From: Chloroflexota bacterium
GTDB taxonomy: Bacteria > Chloroflexota > Dehalococcoidia > Lucifugimonadales > Australimonadaceae
Assembly (NCBI GenBank): GCA_026713505.1
Contig: JAPOOH010000367.1
Span: forward strand, 1-7,171
Length of the DNA stretch: 7,171 nt
Direction: 5' to 3'
Below are positions 1 to 5,826 of this stretch, piece by piece. Position 1 is the stretch's first letter, and each line of letters opens with the position of its first letter. The position numbers and the translations under genes are program-made. The notes below the pieces were generated by a model. The model did not search any database. It saw only the letters and a list, made by a program, of their open reading frames with translations, and was not told the DNA's origin.

Positions 1-1596
1 AACCAGCATGCGGCCCTGATGGTAGGCACGGTCGCGATGGGTGATGAGCGAGAGCGCATCGACCGGCGACTGGTTCACGAGGATGTCCAGCCGTACGAGC
101 GGCGCTGACCGGTAGCCGTGGAACGAGTAGTCCAGCGACGCATAGCCGCGGCTGCGCGTCTTCACCTGGTCGTAGAAGTCCACCAGCACCTCGGCCATCG
201 GTGCCGACGCTTCCAGCAATACGCGCGGGTCGGACGACGGCGAGGCGTCCGCACCCCCGGCGCCGCCGGTGGCCGAGTCAAGGTACTCAGTGCGCTTGAA
301 CTCGCCCCGGCGCGAGTTGATCAGCTCCATCATCGGCCCCACGAAGCGCGACGGCGTGAGGATGGACAGGTCCAGCCACGGCTCCTCCACCTGCTGCGAC
401 TCCCCGCCCGTTGGCAGGTCCGTTGGACGCGATACCTCCCGGATCGAATCGTCGTTCATCGTCACGCGGTAGACCACGCTCGGCGCGGTGACCACGAGGT
501 CCATCCCGTACTCGCGCTCCAATCGCTCCTGCACGATCTCCATATGCAGCAGGCCAAGGAACCCGCAACGGAATCCGGGGCCCAGCGCAGGCGAACTCTC
601 CGGCTCGTACACGAGCGCCGCGTCGTTCATCTGCAAACGCTCCAGAGACTCACGCAGGTTGTGGAACTCGTTGCCGTCCGTCGGGTACAGCCCCGCGAAC
701 ACCATCGGCTTCTGCTCGCCGTAGCCGGGGAGCGGCTCCGTGGCGCCCGACCGGGCGTACGTGATCGTATCGCCCACGCGGCAGTCGCCTACGCTCTTCA
801 GCCCCGTCGCCAGGTAGCCGACCTCGCCCGCTGTCAGGTTAGGCGCCTTCGCCATCGCTGGCCGGAACGCTCCGACCTCCAGCAGGTCCGCTTCCGTACC
901 CGTCGCCATCATCTGAACGCGGTCCGTGCCTTTCACCGAGCCATCCACGACCCGCACGTACGCAATCACGCCCTTGTACGAGTCGTACTTGGAGTCGAAC
1001 ACCAGTGCGCGCAGCGGATGCTCCTCGTGCGCCTCCGGCGGCGGAACACCTTCGATAACGGCCTCCAGCAGCGCGCGAACGCCTGTGCCGTCTTTCGCGG
1101 ATACGCGCAACACTTCGTCAGGGACGAACCCGAACGCTGTGCCCAGCTCCTCGATGACGCGGTCAGGCTCGGCGGCGGGCAGGTCTATCTTGTTCACTAC
1201 CGGGATGATGGTGAGGTCGTGCTCCAGCGCGAGGTAAACGTTGGCCAGCGTCTGCGCCTGGATACCCTGCGCGGCATCGACGACGAGTAACGCGCCTTCG
1301 CATGCAGCCAGCGAACGCGACACCTCGTACGAGAAGTCGACGTGGCCGGGCGTGTCGATGAGGTTCAACTCGTAGTCGCGGCCCTGGTAGGCGAGCCCCA
1401 TCCGGACGGCCTGCGCCTTGATCGTGATGCCGCGCTCGCGCTCGAGGTCCATCGAGTCGAGCAGCTGGTCGTGCATCTCCCGCGCGGAGACGGCGCCCGT
1501 GATCTCCAGGATGCGGTCGGCGAGCGTCGACTTGCCGTGGTCGATGTGGGCGATGATGCAGAAGTTGCGGATAAGAGAGGGGTCCACGCCCCTCAT
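1..1596 (-). CDS. lepA: Elongation factor 4 (LepA), 3' end cut by window edge
   Basis: LepA/EF4 is a translational GTPase of the EF-G type that binds ribosomes, back-translocates or remodels stalled complexes, and associates with the membrane. My reverse-strand translation gives 532 codons from the ATG at 1596 to the edge; LepA is usually about 600 residues, so roughly the last 70 are missing. Visible G motifs: G1 AHIDHGKS (16-23), switch I with RERGITIK (53-60), DTPGH (81-85), NKID (135-138), SAK (166-168). The LepA-typical block GLYPTDGNEFHNLRESLERL and the later SRGYASLDYSF are present, so it is not EF-G, TypA or RF3. A Gly/Ala/Ser-rich insertion sits near residues 441-457. The ATG is chosen because it gives the short lead-in expected before IRNFCIIAHIDHGKST. 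It has no clear Shine-Dalgarno. The gene follows hflC by 15 bases, so it is probably co-transcribed and may rely on coupling. Confidence 0.97.
   Translation of the reverse strand, partial: MRGVDPSLIRNFCIIAHIDHGKSTLADRILEITGAVSAREMHDQLLDSMDLERERGITIKAQAVRMGLAYQGRDYELNLIDTPGHVDFSYEVSRSLAACEGALLVVDAAQGIQAQTLANVYLALEHDLTIIPVVNKIDLPAAEPDRVIEELGTAFGFVPDEVLRVSAKDGTGVRALLEAVIEGVPPPEAHEEHPLRALVFDSKYDSYKGVIAYVRVVDGSVKGTDRVQMMATGTEADLLEVGAFRPAMAKAPNLTAGEVGYLATGLKSVGDCRVGDTITYARSGATEPLPGYGEQKPMVFAGLYPTDGNEFHNLRESLERLQMNDAALVYEPESSPALGPGFRCGFLGLLHMEIVQERLEREYGMDLVVTAPSVVYRVTMNDDSIREVSRPTDLPTGGESQQVEEPWLDLSILTPSRFVGPMMELINSRRGEFKRTEYLDSATGGAGGADASPSSDPRVLLEASAPMAEVLVDFYDQVKTRSRGYASLDYSFHGYRSAPLVRLDILVNQSPVDALSLITHRDRAYHQGRMLV
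1577..1594 (-). promoter_or_regulatory. Perfect 6-bp inverted repeat over the lepA start
   Basis: In the mRNA sense, GAGGGG, a 6-base loop CGTGGA and CCCCTC form a perfect stem. It begins at the G of the lepA ATG and ends in codon 7. Five of six pairs are G-C. Such a hairpin could limit ribosome access to the lepA start unless ribosomes arrive from hflC. The structure is seen in the sequence; the regulatory role is inference. No T-run follows on either strand, so it is unlikely to be a terminator. Confidence 0.35.
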
Positions 1597-1611
1597 TCTA
1601 GCAGGGCGGCT

Positions 1612-2670
1612 CTACGAGCCATCCGTGGCCCCGGACGGCTCCGGATCCTCCATCATGAAGGACTCTCCTCCGCCGATGAGCGACCCGAACAGGCTCAACA
1701 GCCCTTCCAGAGCGTCCTCGCTATCGGAAGAGCCTTCCCCGGTGGACGACTGGAGGTAGCGGAACAGGTCGGAGTCCGCGGGCAGGACGAGCGTCGTGTT
1801 GTCGCTGAGCACTGCCCGGTACGCTTCAAGGCTGCGCCGGAATGCGAAGAACTCGGGGTCCTGCTCGAGCGCTTCGGCGAGGATGCGGATCGCCTCACCT
1901 TCACCTTCACCGCGGAGCTGGTTGGCCGTCTCATCCGCCTCTGCCGCGATGATTTCCACCTGCCGGTCGACGTCGGCGATACGCTGGAGGTACAACTCCT
2001 GGCCTTCCGCGCGGAGACGCTGCGCCTGCACGGAGCGCTCGGTCCTCATGCGGTTGAAGATATTCGCCTCCGTAGCCCCAGGGAAGTCGGCGCGCTTGAT
2101 GCGGATGTCGACGATATCGACGCCGAAGTCGTTCTCGGCGGACTTGACGATCTGGTTGGCCGTCTTCAGCGCGCGGTCGACGATGGCCGCGCGTGTGGCG
2201 ACGCCCTGCTCGTTCACCAGCGGCTCGACGGTGGTGCGGTCCTCCTCGATGCCGATGAGCCGCCCGCCGATGATCTCCGGCTGGGTGCTGCGGCCGACCT
2301 CGTCGCGGAGCGCCGCAATGACGATCTGCTGGATCCTCGAGTCGGCGTTGCTCTCGCTGCGCAGGCGCTCGATGAACTTGCGCGGGTCCTCGATGCGGTA
2401 GCGGACGTAGGCGTCCACCTCCAGGAACTGGTTGTCTTGGTCCGGCATGGACGTGGGCGTCACGTCTATGCGCAGGATGCGCTTGTCCAGCACGTTCGCG
2501 GTGTCCACGAACGGCGCCTTCACCTTCAGGCCCGGTGTGCGCACGATGTTCTGTATCTCACCGAAACGGGTGACAACCACGTACTGCGTCTCGTCGACCG
2601 TGTACAGCGCCTGCGGAACGACGATGACCGCCGCGATGATGAGTATGAGGAAAGGAACGAGGAGTTTCAT
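1612..2670 (-). CDS. hflC: SPFH/band-7 membrane protein HflC
   Basis: This is the HflC half of the HflK-HflC complex, which in other bacteria surrounds the membrane protease FtsH and modulates degradation of membrane proteins. The 352-residue protein has an N-terminal membrane anchor (about residues 3-20, LLVPFLILIIAAVIVVP), then the SPFH domain starting YTVDETQYVVVTRFGEI and including LEVDAYVRYRIEDP. A long charged helical region of coiled-coil type follows (RSVQAQRLRAEGQELYLQRI, then ADETANQLRGEGEGEAIRIL). The last 45 or so residues are a low-complexity acidic/Ser/Gly tail, making it slightly longer than E. coli HflC (334). The ATG at 2670 lies one base after the hflK stop with a G-rich stretch (GGGGGC) just upstream, which points to translational coupling. 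The assignment over HflK rests on the short N-terminus and its second place in the pair. No FtsH gene is in the window. Confidence 0.93.
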   Translation of the reverse strand: MKLLVPFLILIIAAVIVVPQALYTVDETQYVVVTRFGEIQNIVRTPGLKVKAPFVDTANVLDKRILRIDVTPTSMPDQDNQFLEVDAYVRYRIEDPRKFIERLRSESNADSRIQQIVIAALRDEVGRSTQPEIIGGRLIGIEEDRTTVEPLVNEQGVATRAAIVDRALKTANQIVKSAENDFGVDIVDIRIKRADFPGATEANIFNRMRTERSVQAQRLRAEGQELYLQRIADVDRQVEIIAAEADETANQLRGEGEGEAIRILAEALEQDPEFFAFRRSLEAYRAVLSDNTTLVLPADSDLFRYLQSSTGEGSSDSEDALEGLLSLFGSLIGGGESFMMEDPEPSGATDGS

Positions 2671-2671
2671 G

Positions 2672-3766
2672 TTAGCCCCCGTCCCCCGAAGCCACAGCAG
2701 CCGGGCCGGTGGTCGACGGAAGAACGCCTTCCGTCAGCGGTAGGAACGGCACCACGTTGTCGGTGGATTCATCCAGGATGAAGAGCGTAACGCCGGGCAG
2801 GATATCCTCGATCGCCTCGAGGAAGAGCCGCGTCCGCGTCACCTCTTGAGAGAGCGCATATTCGCTGAAGACCGCGGTGAACTCCGCCGCTTCACCCTGC
2901 GCCCTGGCGATACGGGCGTCCTTGAACGCCTGGGCCGCCTCGGTGATCTGCCGGGCTTCACCGCGCGCCACCGGGAGCCTGTCCTGCTCGTAGGCGAGCG
3001 ACTCGTTGATGCGGCTCTCCCTGTCGACGCGCGCCCTGTTGACGTCGTCGAACGCCTCCCGAACGTCCTCCGGGGGCTGGACCTCCTGCAACTGCACGCT
3101 CAATATCTCGATGCCCGCGTTGTAGTCGTCGACGATCTGCTGCAGCAGGTCCTGCGTGTCGGTCTGCACCGCCTCCCTGCCAATGCGCAACGGATCGTCT
3201 ATCGATCGCTGCCCCACGACCTGCCGCAGCGCGGCCTCGGCTGCATCCTTGAGCGTCCGCCCATCCGGGCGGCCCTCCACTGCCTCCGCCCGGGCCGGGT
3301 CGCCCGGGTCGGCGACGTTGAAGAGGAACGCGCCGAGGTCCCTGATGCGGTACTGAACAACGAGGTCGATGGTTACGATGTTAAGGTCGCCCGTAATCAT
3401 CTTGGACTCGACCACTTCGTCCGTGATGACGCCGCCGGCGCCGGTCCTGAAGCCAAGCTCCATGCCCCGGGTCTCTTCGACGGAGACAACGTCCACCGTG
3501 CCGATGGGCGCCGGCGGGTACCAGTGGAGTCCTTGTTCCTCGGTGCCGCGGAACTCGCCGAAGAGGCGGAGTGCCGCCTGCTCGGACGGCTGCACGGTGT
3601 AGAAGCCGGTGCCCAGCCAGAGAGCCAGGGCCACGACGATAAGACCCATGAAGAGCAGGCGGGAACCGCCGCCGCCCGGAAGGCGTGACCGTATACCATC
3701 CCAACTCTGTCGGAGGTTCTGGACTACCTGGTCCGGATCGAATTCGGGTCGGCGTTCGCCGTACAT
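2672..3766 (-). CDS. hflK: SPFH/band-7 membrane protein HflK
   Basis: HflK pairs with HflC to form the membrane cage associated with FtsH in characterised bacteria. The 364-residue product has a short, polar N-terminus with a Gly-rich stretch (PGGGG, 30-34), one transmembrane segment (about 37-54), and the SPFH domain starting FYTVQPSEQAALRLFGEF. Family-typical stretches are TGDLNIVTIDLVVQYRI (125-141) and VQPPEDVREAFDDVNRAR (229-246). A helical arm follows, rich in Glu, Arg and Ala (RGEARQITEAAQAFKDAR), then a Gly/Ala tail. A Pro/Asp/Gly-rich stretch near 153-170 (DPGDPARAEAVEGRPDGRT) looks like an insertion compared with E. coli HflK. The ATG at 3766 is preceded by GGAAGAAG with 9 bases of spacing. 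It is the first gene of the minus-strand unit, served by the promoter at 3820-3848. Confidence 0.93.
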   Translation of the reverse strand: MYGERRPEFDPDQVVQNLRQSWDGIRSRLPGGGGSRLLFMGLIVVALALWLGTGFYTVQPSEQAALRLFGEFRGTEEQGLHWYPPAPIGTVDVVSVEETRGMELGFRTGAGGVITDEVVESKMITGDLNIVTIDLVVQYRIRDLGAFLFNVADPGDPARAEAVEGRPDGRTLKDAAEAALRQVVGQRSIDDPLRIGREAVQTDTQDLLQQIVDDYNAGIEILSVQLQEVQPPEDVREAFDDVNRARVDRESRINESLAYEQDRLPVARGEARQITEAAQAFKDARIARAQGEAAEFTAVFSEYALSQEVTRTRLFLEAIEDILPGVTLFILDESTDNVVPFLPLTEGVLPSTTGPAAVASGDGG

Positions 3767-3788
3767 CTAAGGCAACTTCTTCCGCATG

Positions 3789-3811
3789 CCCCGCTAAGGA
3801 ATACTGCGGGG
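3789..3811 (-). promoter_or_regulatory. Hairpin at the 5' end of the hflK leader
   Basis: In the mRNA sense the leader reads CCCCGC, an 11-base loop, then GCGGGG: a 6-bp all-G-C stem. It starts about two bases from the transcription start predicted from the promoter at 3820-3848 and ends 22 bases before the ATG, leaving the Shine-Dalgarno free. A stem at the extreme 5' end is known to protect some mRNAs (E. coli ompA type) from 5'-dependent decay; that role here is inference. The sequence does not match the CIRCE heat-shock operator. Confidence 0.4.
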
Positions 3812-3819
3812 TCACGAGG

Positions 3820-3848
3820 AGTCTATCCCCAGCCCATGGGAGTGTCAA
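3820..3848 (-). promoter_or_regulatory. Sigma70-type promoter of hflK-hflC-lepA
   Basis: On the minus strand a consensus -35 box TTGACA (3848-3843) is followed by exactly 17 bases and a -10 box TAGACT (3825-3820), matching TATAAT at four of six positions including the key first T, second A and last T. The predicted start is near 3813, giving a leader of about 47 bases to the hflK ATG. This is the best promoter match in the window and supports constitutive housekeeping expression. Confidence 0.7.
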
Positions 3849-3984
3849 ACACAAGCGCCTTCGCCCCGCCCGCCGTGCAGGATCCAGGCCGCTCGTAGCG
3901 CAAGCCTCAGGCCGCGCGCGGTGAGCCTGCCGATCCACGTGTTGAAAGCGATCGTGACCTAGCTCATTCCCGGGCCGCGCTCCG
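3849..3984. other. Divergent intergenic spacer, no gene seen
   Basis: This part of the intergenic region between hflK and the lipoprotein gene is GC-rich. It holds no ORF with a plausible ribosome-binding site and no tRNA-like fold. A self-complementary CCGCGCGCGG lies at about 3911-3920, flanked by CTCA and TGAG. It could be an operator-like palindrome, but nothing identifies a regulator. Confidence 0.4.
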
Positions 3985-4012
3985 TTGCGTCGACATTTGC
4001 CGCGGATATAGC
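3985..4012 (+). promoter_or_regulatory. Possible promoter of the lipoprotein gene
   Basis: TTGCGT (3985-3990), a 16-base spacer and TATAGC (4007-4012) form a weak sigma70-like match on the plus strand. The start would fall near 4019, immediately before the first AGGAGG of the leader. Only three of six -35 bases match, so this is tentative; a TTGAAA at 3942-3947 has no fitting -10. Confidence 0.3.
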
Positions 4013-4016
4013 ATGC

Positions 4017-4126
4017 GCAGCGAATCGTAGGAGGAACGGGCATGTTGCGATGAATCGCGGCGCGACCCGTTCGCTCAATGACGAGACGCGACAACGCGCA
4101 TCCGTGAGCAGCGAACGTAGGAGGAA
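4017..4126 (+). repeat. Direct repeat of a ribosome-binding site in the leader
   Basis: A 20-base element with the core GCAGCGAA and CGTAGGAGGAA occurs at 4017-4036. A 19-base copy lacking a single T occurs at 4108-4126. Both carry a full AGGAGG and both are followed closely by an ATG (4042 with 7-base spacing, 4130 with 5-base spacing). The first copy therefore looks like a genuine initiation site in front of the leader ORFs, and the second serves the lipoprotein gene. The match is seen directly; its origin by local duplication is inference. Confidence 0.7.
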
Positions 4127-4133
4127 GCGATGA
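4050..4133 (+). CDS. Possible 27-residue leader peptide coupled to the lipoprotein gene
   Basis: A short ORF (27 codons plus TGA) fills the space between the two repeated ribosome-binding sites. Its ATG at 4050 overlaps, as ATGA, the stop of a 3-codon ORF (Met-Leu-Arg, 4042-4053) that has an ideally placed AGGAGG. Its own TGA (4131-4133) overlaps, again as ATGA, the ATG of the lipoprotein gene at 4130. The peptide is polar and Arg-rich, ends in SSERRRKR, and reads the downstream Shine-Dalgarno as tandem AGG AGG arginine codons. It has no recognisable domain. It may be a translated leader that couples or gates translation of the downstream gene, or the overlaps may be chance in GC-rich DNA. 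Confidence 0.25.
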   Translation: MNRGATRSLNDETRQRASVSSERRRKR

Positions 4134-5416
4134 ACATCCACCGATTCCTGGCCCTCGGCGCAATGGCCATGGTCCTGGCGCTCTTCGCAGCGTGCGGCAG
4201 CGAAGACCCCACGGCCACCCCGACGTCCGCTCCCCAGACCATGGCGGAGCAGCCCACCCCCACGCCCGAGACGATGATGGAGCAACCCACTCCCACTGCC
4301 GAGGCGATGATGGAGAATCCGACTCCCACGCCCGAAGCGATGATGGAGCAGCCGACCCCCACGCCCGTGCCGGGGCCAACCCCAACGCCCGTGCCCCCGC
4401 CTCCCGGTTTCGACGCGGAGGAGTACTTCGGAGGCAAGACCATCCGCATCATCACCGGCACTAGCCCGGGTGGCGGCTTCGACACCTTCAGCAGGATCGT
4501 TGCCGCAACGGCCGAACGACACTTCCCTGAGTCAACGCGCTTCATCGTGCAGAACCTCCCCGGAGCGGGGCAGTTGCGCGGCCTGCGTGCTGTGCTCACC
4601 TCGGATCCTGACGGCTACACCATCGGCCCCGTGCACTCCCGTTGGTTCGCGCGGCAGATGCTCGTCGGCGACGTCGACGGGTTTGACCTCAACCGGATCC
4701 ACATCCTCGGCTCCCCGACCTTCGCCATCAACGAGGACGGCTTCTGCCTCGACAGGGACTTCGCCTCATCCTGGCAGGAGGTCTTGGACCGCGATCTCAC
4801 GATCAGGGTGGGGTCGGTCGGGCCGGGGAATGAGCCTCACATCGAGTTCATGGTCGAGAACGGCGCTCCGTTCAAGCTCATCTACGGCTACGGGGGCTCG
4901 TCCGAGATCATGGCGGCCTTCGACCGCGGCGAGACGGACGGAACGGGCCGCTGCGGCCCGGGCAATGCCGGACGCCTCTACCCCGAATGGATAGATCAGG
5001 GACGCCTCATCCCCATCTTCTACCGGACCAAGCCATACAGCGACGAGTGGCTGGCAAACCTGGGACACACCGGTCCGCCCCTTCCTTCCTTCCGCGAACT
5101 GCCCGGCCTCTCCTTCAATCAGGCCCAGGCGGAAGCGCTCGAACTGAACCTGCTCATCGTCGAGTTGTCGCGTGTCTTCGTCATGCCTGAAGGCGTGTCG
5201 GACGACGTGGCCCAGTTCTGGCAATCGGCATTCGACCGGATCGTGGTGGACCCGGTGTTCATCGAGCAGCTCACCATAGCCGGGTACGAGGACTCCTACG
5301 GCTACGGCAGGGCCGAGGACATCCGGGAGGTCATCGACCGCGTGCTGAACGCCAGCCAGGAGACTCGCGAGATCGCGCTCGAACTGAGCGGCGTCGGTAC
5401 TCTTACCGTCAACTGA
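4130..5416 (+). CDS. TctC/Bug-family solute-binding lipoprotein
   Basis: This is an extracytoplasmic binding protein of the tripartite tricarboxylate transporter (TTT) family, which captures small organic acids or related solutes. The 428-residue product has a type II signal peptide with lipobox LFAAC; Cys22 would be lipidated and anchor it outside the membrane. Residues 27-92 are a Thr/Pro-rich tether containing four 11-residue repeats. The binding domain runs from about 100 to the end. It shows the family pattern: IRIITGTSPGGGFDTFSRIV (105-124), the turn QNLPGAGQLRG (141-151), PDGYTIG (160-166), and YGYGGSSEIMAAFDRGETDG (252-271). Cys206 and Cys275 could form a disulfide. The ATG has AGGAGG 5 bases upstream. 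The length beyond the usual 320 or so comes from the tether. The membrane components TctA and TctB are not nearby, so the ligand and partner are unknown. Confidence 0.88.
   Translation: MNIHRFLALGAMAMVLALFAACGSEDPTATPTSAPQTMAEQPTPTPETMMEQPTPTAEAMMENPTPTPEAMMEQPTPTPVPGPTPTPVPPPPGFDAEEYFGGKTIRIITGTSPGGGFDTFSRIVAATAERHFPESTRFIVQNLPGAGQLRGLRAVLTSDPDGYTIGPVHSRWFARQMLVGDVDGFDLNRIHILGSPTFAINEDGFCLDRDFASSWQEVLDRDLTIRVGSVGPGNEPHIEFMVENGAPFKLIYGYGGSSEIMAAFDRGETDGTGRCGPGNAGRLYPEWIDQGRLIPIFYRTKPYSDEWLANLGHTGPPLPSFRELPGLSFNQAQAEALELNLLIVELSRVFVMPEGVSDDVAQFWQSAFDRIVVDPVFIEQLTIAGYEDSYGYGRAEDIREVIDRVLNASQETREIALELSGVGTLTVN
4238..4369 (+). repeat. Four 33-bp in-frame repeats encoding the lipoprotein tether
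   Basis: Four consecutive 11-codon units encode TMAEQPTPTPE, TMMEQPTPTAE, AMMENPTPTPE and AMMEQPTPTPV (residues 37-80). A Pro/Thr run (PGPTPTPVPPPP) follows to the start of the binding domain. The units keep the 11-residue frame but differ at single positions. The Pro/Thr content suggests an extended linker that holds the binding domain away from the membrane. Unit number could vary between strains. Confidence 0.85.
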
Positions 5417-5458
5417 CGACACTGCACGCCTGTAACGCCCGGGTCGATTCATCCGGTG

Positions 5459-5486
5459 ACGGGGCACCCCTTGGTGGGTGCCCCGT
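5459..5486 (+). terminator. Hairpin terminator after the lipoprotein gene
   Basis: An 11-bp perfect stem (ACGGGGCACCC with GGGTGCCCCGT) closes a 6-base loop (CTTGGT). It begins 43 bases after the lipoprotein stop codon. The bases after it (ATTCATCATTC) are T-enriched but are not a clean U-run, so termination may be intrinsic but imperfect. Its position, between two plus-strand units and inside no gene, fits a terminator. Confidence 0.75.
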
Positions 5487-5751
5487 ATTCATCATTCACG
5501 ACAGACTCATCCGTCTGCTCCTGTAGCCTTCGCAATTGTGACATCTGCCAGTTGTGCGGACGATATACGGCTGCTTACCCTGTTTCCGCCGACCCAGGGG
5601 CTGGCGTGGCAAGGGATAACGTAGAGGCCGTCTCGCGCTCGGCCTCGGCATCAAGGTCGGCCAGGAGAAAGAGAACCGGCGGCGAATCAACCAGCTCCAA
5701 AAGGCGCTCACGCTCCTCAAGAAACGTCAAGCAGGGGCCGCCTCCCTCACA
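5487..5751. other. Intergenic stretch with no convincing gene; possible remnant
   Basis: About 265 bases between the terminator and the kinase promoter. On the plus strand a 52-codon open frame runs from just after a TAA (5617-5619) to a TAG at 5776-5778. Its translation looks protein-like: LALGLGIKVGQEKENRRRIN, then QLQKALTLLKKRQAGAASLT, with an amphipathic charged helix. It has no ATG, GTG or upstream TTG start and no ribosome-binding site, so if it was ever coding it is the 3' remnant of a lost gene. I see no RNA gene or transposon end. Confidence 0.3.
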
Positions 5752-5781
5752 TTGACGCTCCGGCTGACGGCGGTGTAGTTT
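5752..5781 (+). promoter_or_regulatory. Probable promoter of the kinase-methyltransferase unit
   Basis: TTGACG (5752-5757, five of six bases of the -35 consensus), an 18-base spacer and TAGTTT (5776-5781, keeping the TA....T pattern) lie 45 bases before the kinase ATG. The start would fall near 5788, giving a leader of about 39 bases. It lies downstream of the terminator at 5459-5486, as expected for an independent unit. Confidence 0.45.
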
Positions 5782-5826
5782 GCCCCCTTGTGCGATAGAC
5801 ACAACGGAACGAGGTACGACAGACCG

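Noticed and set aside
118..1290. Plus-strand ORF of 390 codons
   Set aside because: It is antisense to lepA, whose translation matches the family throughout. Its own product is an Arg/His/Leu-rich composition typical of GC-rich shadow frames.
1342..2781. Plus-strand ORF of 479 codons, the longest closed frame in the window
   Set aside because: It lies antisense across hflC and the lepA start and resembles no family. The opposite strand encodes clear SPFH and LepA proteins.
2846..3688. Plus-strand ORF of 280 codons
   Set aside because: It is antisense to hflK, with shadow-type composition (His/Arg/Leu/Val) and no ribosome-binding site.
3381..4385. Minus-strand ORF of 334 codons spanning the intergenic region
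   Set aside because: It overlaps hflK in another frame and the antisense of the lipoprotein tether. Its start region is low-complexity Ala/Ser/Trp, an artefact of the 33-bp repeats.
4075..4599. Minus-strand ORF with Gly-Val repeats (GVGVGCSIIASG)
   Set aside because: The repeats are the reverse reading of the Pro/Thr tether repeats; the plus-strand frame has the signal peptide, lipobox and family domain.
5502..5517. Short inverted repeat CAGAC / GTCTG after the terminator
   Set aside because: The stem is only 5 bp with a 6-base loop and no context; such repeats are expected by chance.
5456..5755. Plus-strand ORF of 99 codons with a cysteine cluster (CSCSLRNCDICQLC)
   Set aside because: It starts inside the terminator hairpin and has no ribosome-binding site. 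It turns into a Ser/Arg-rich low-complexity run, so the CxxC-like pattern is probably chance.
5788..5826. In-frame TTG as an upstream start for the kinase
   Set aside because: It would add 13 residues not typical of the family, and it coincides with the predicted transcription start.
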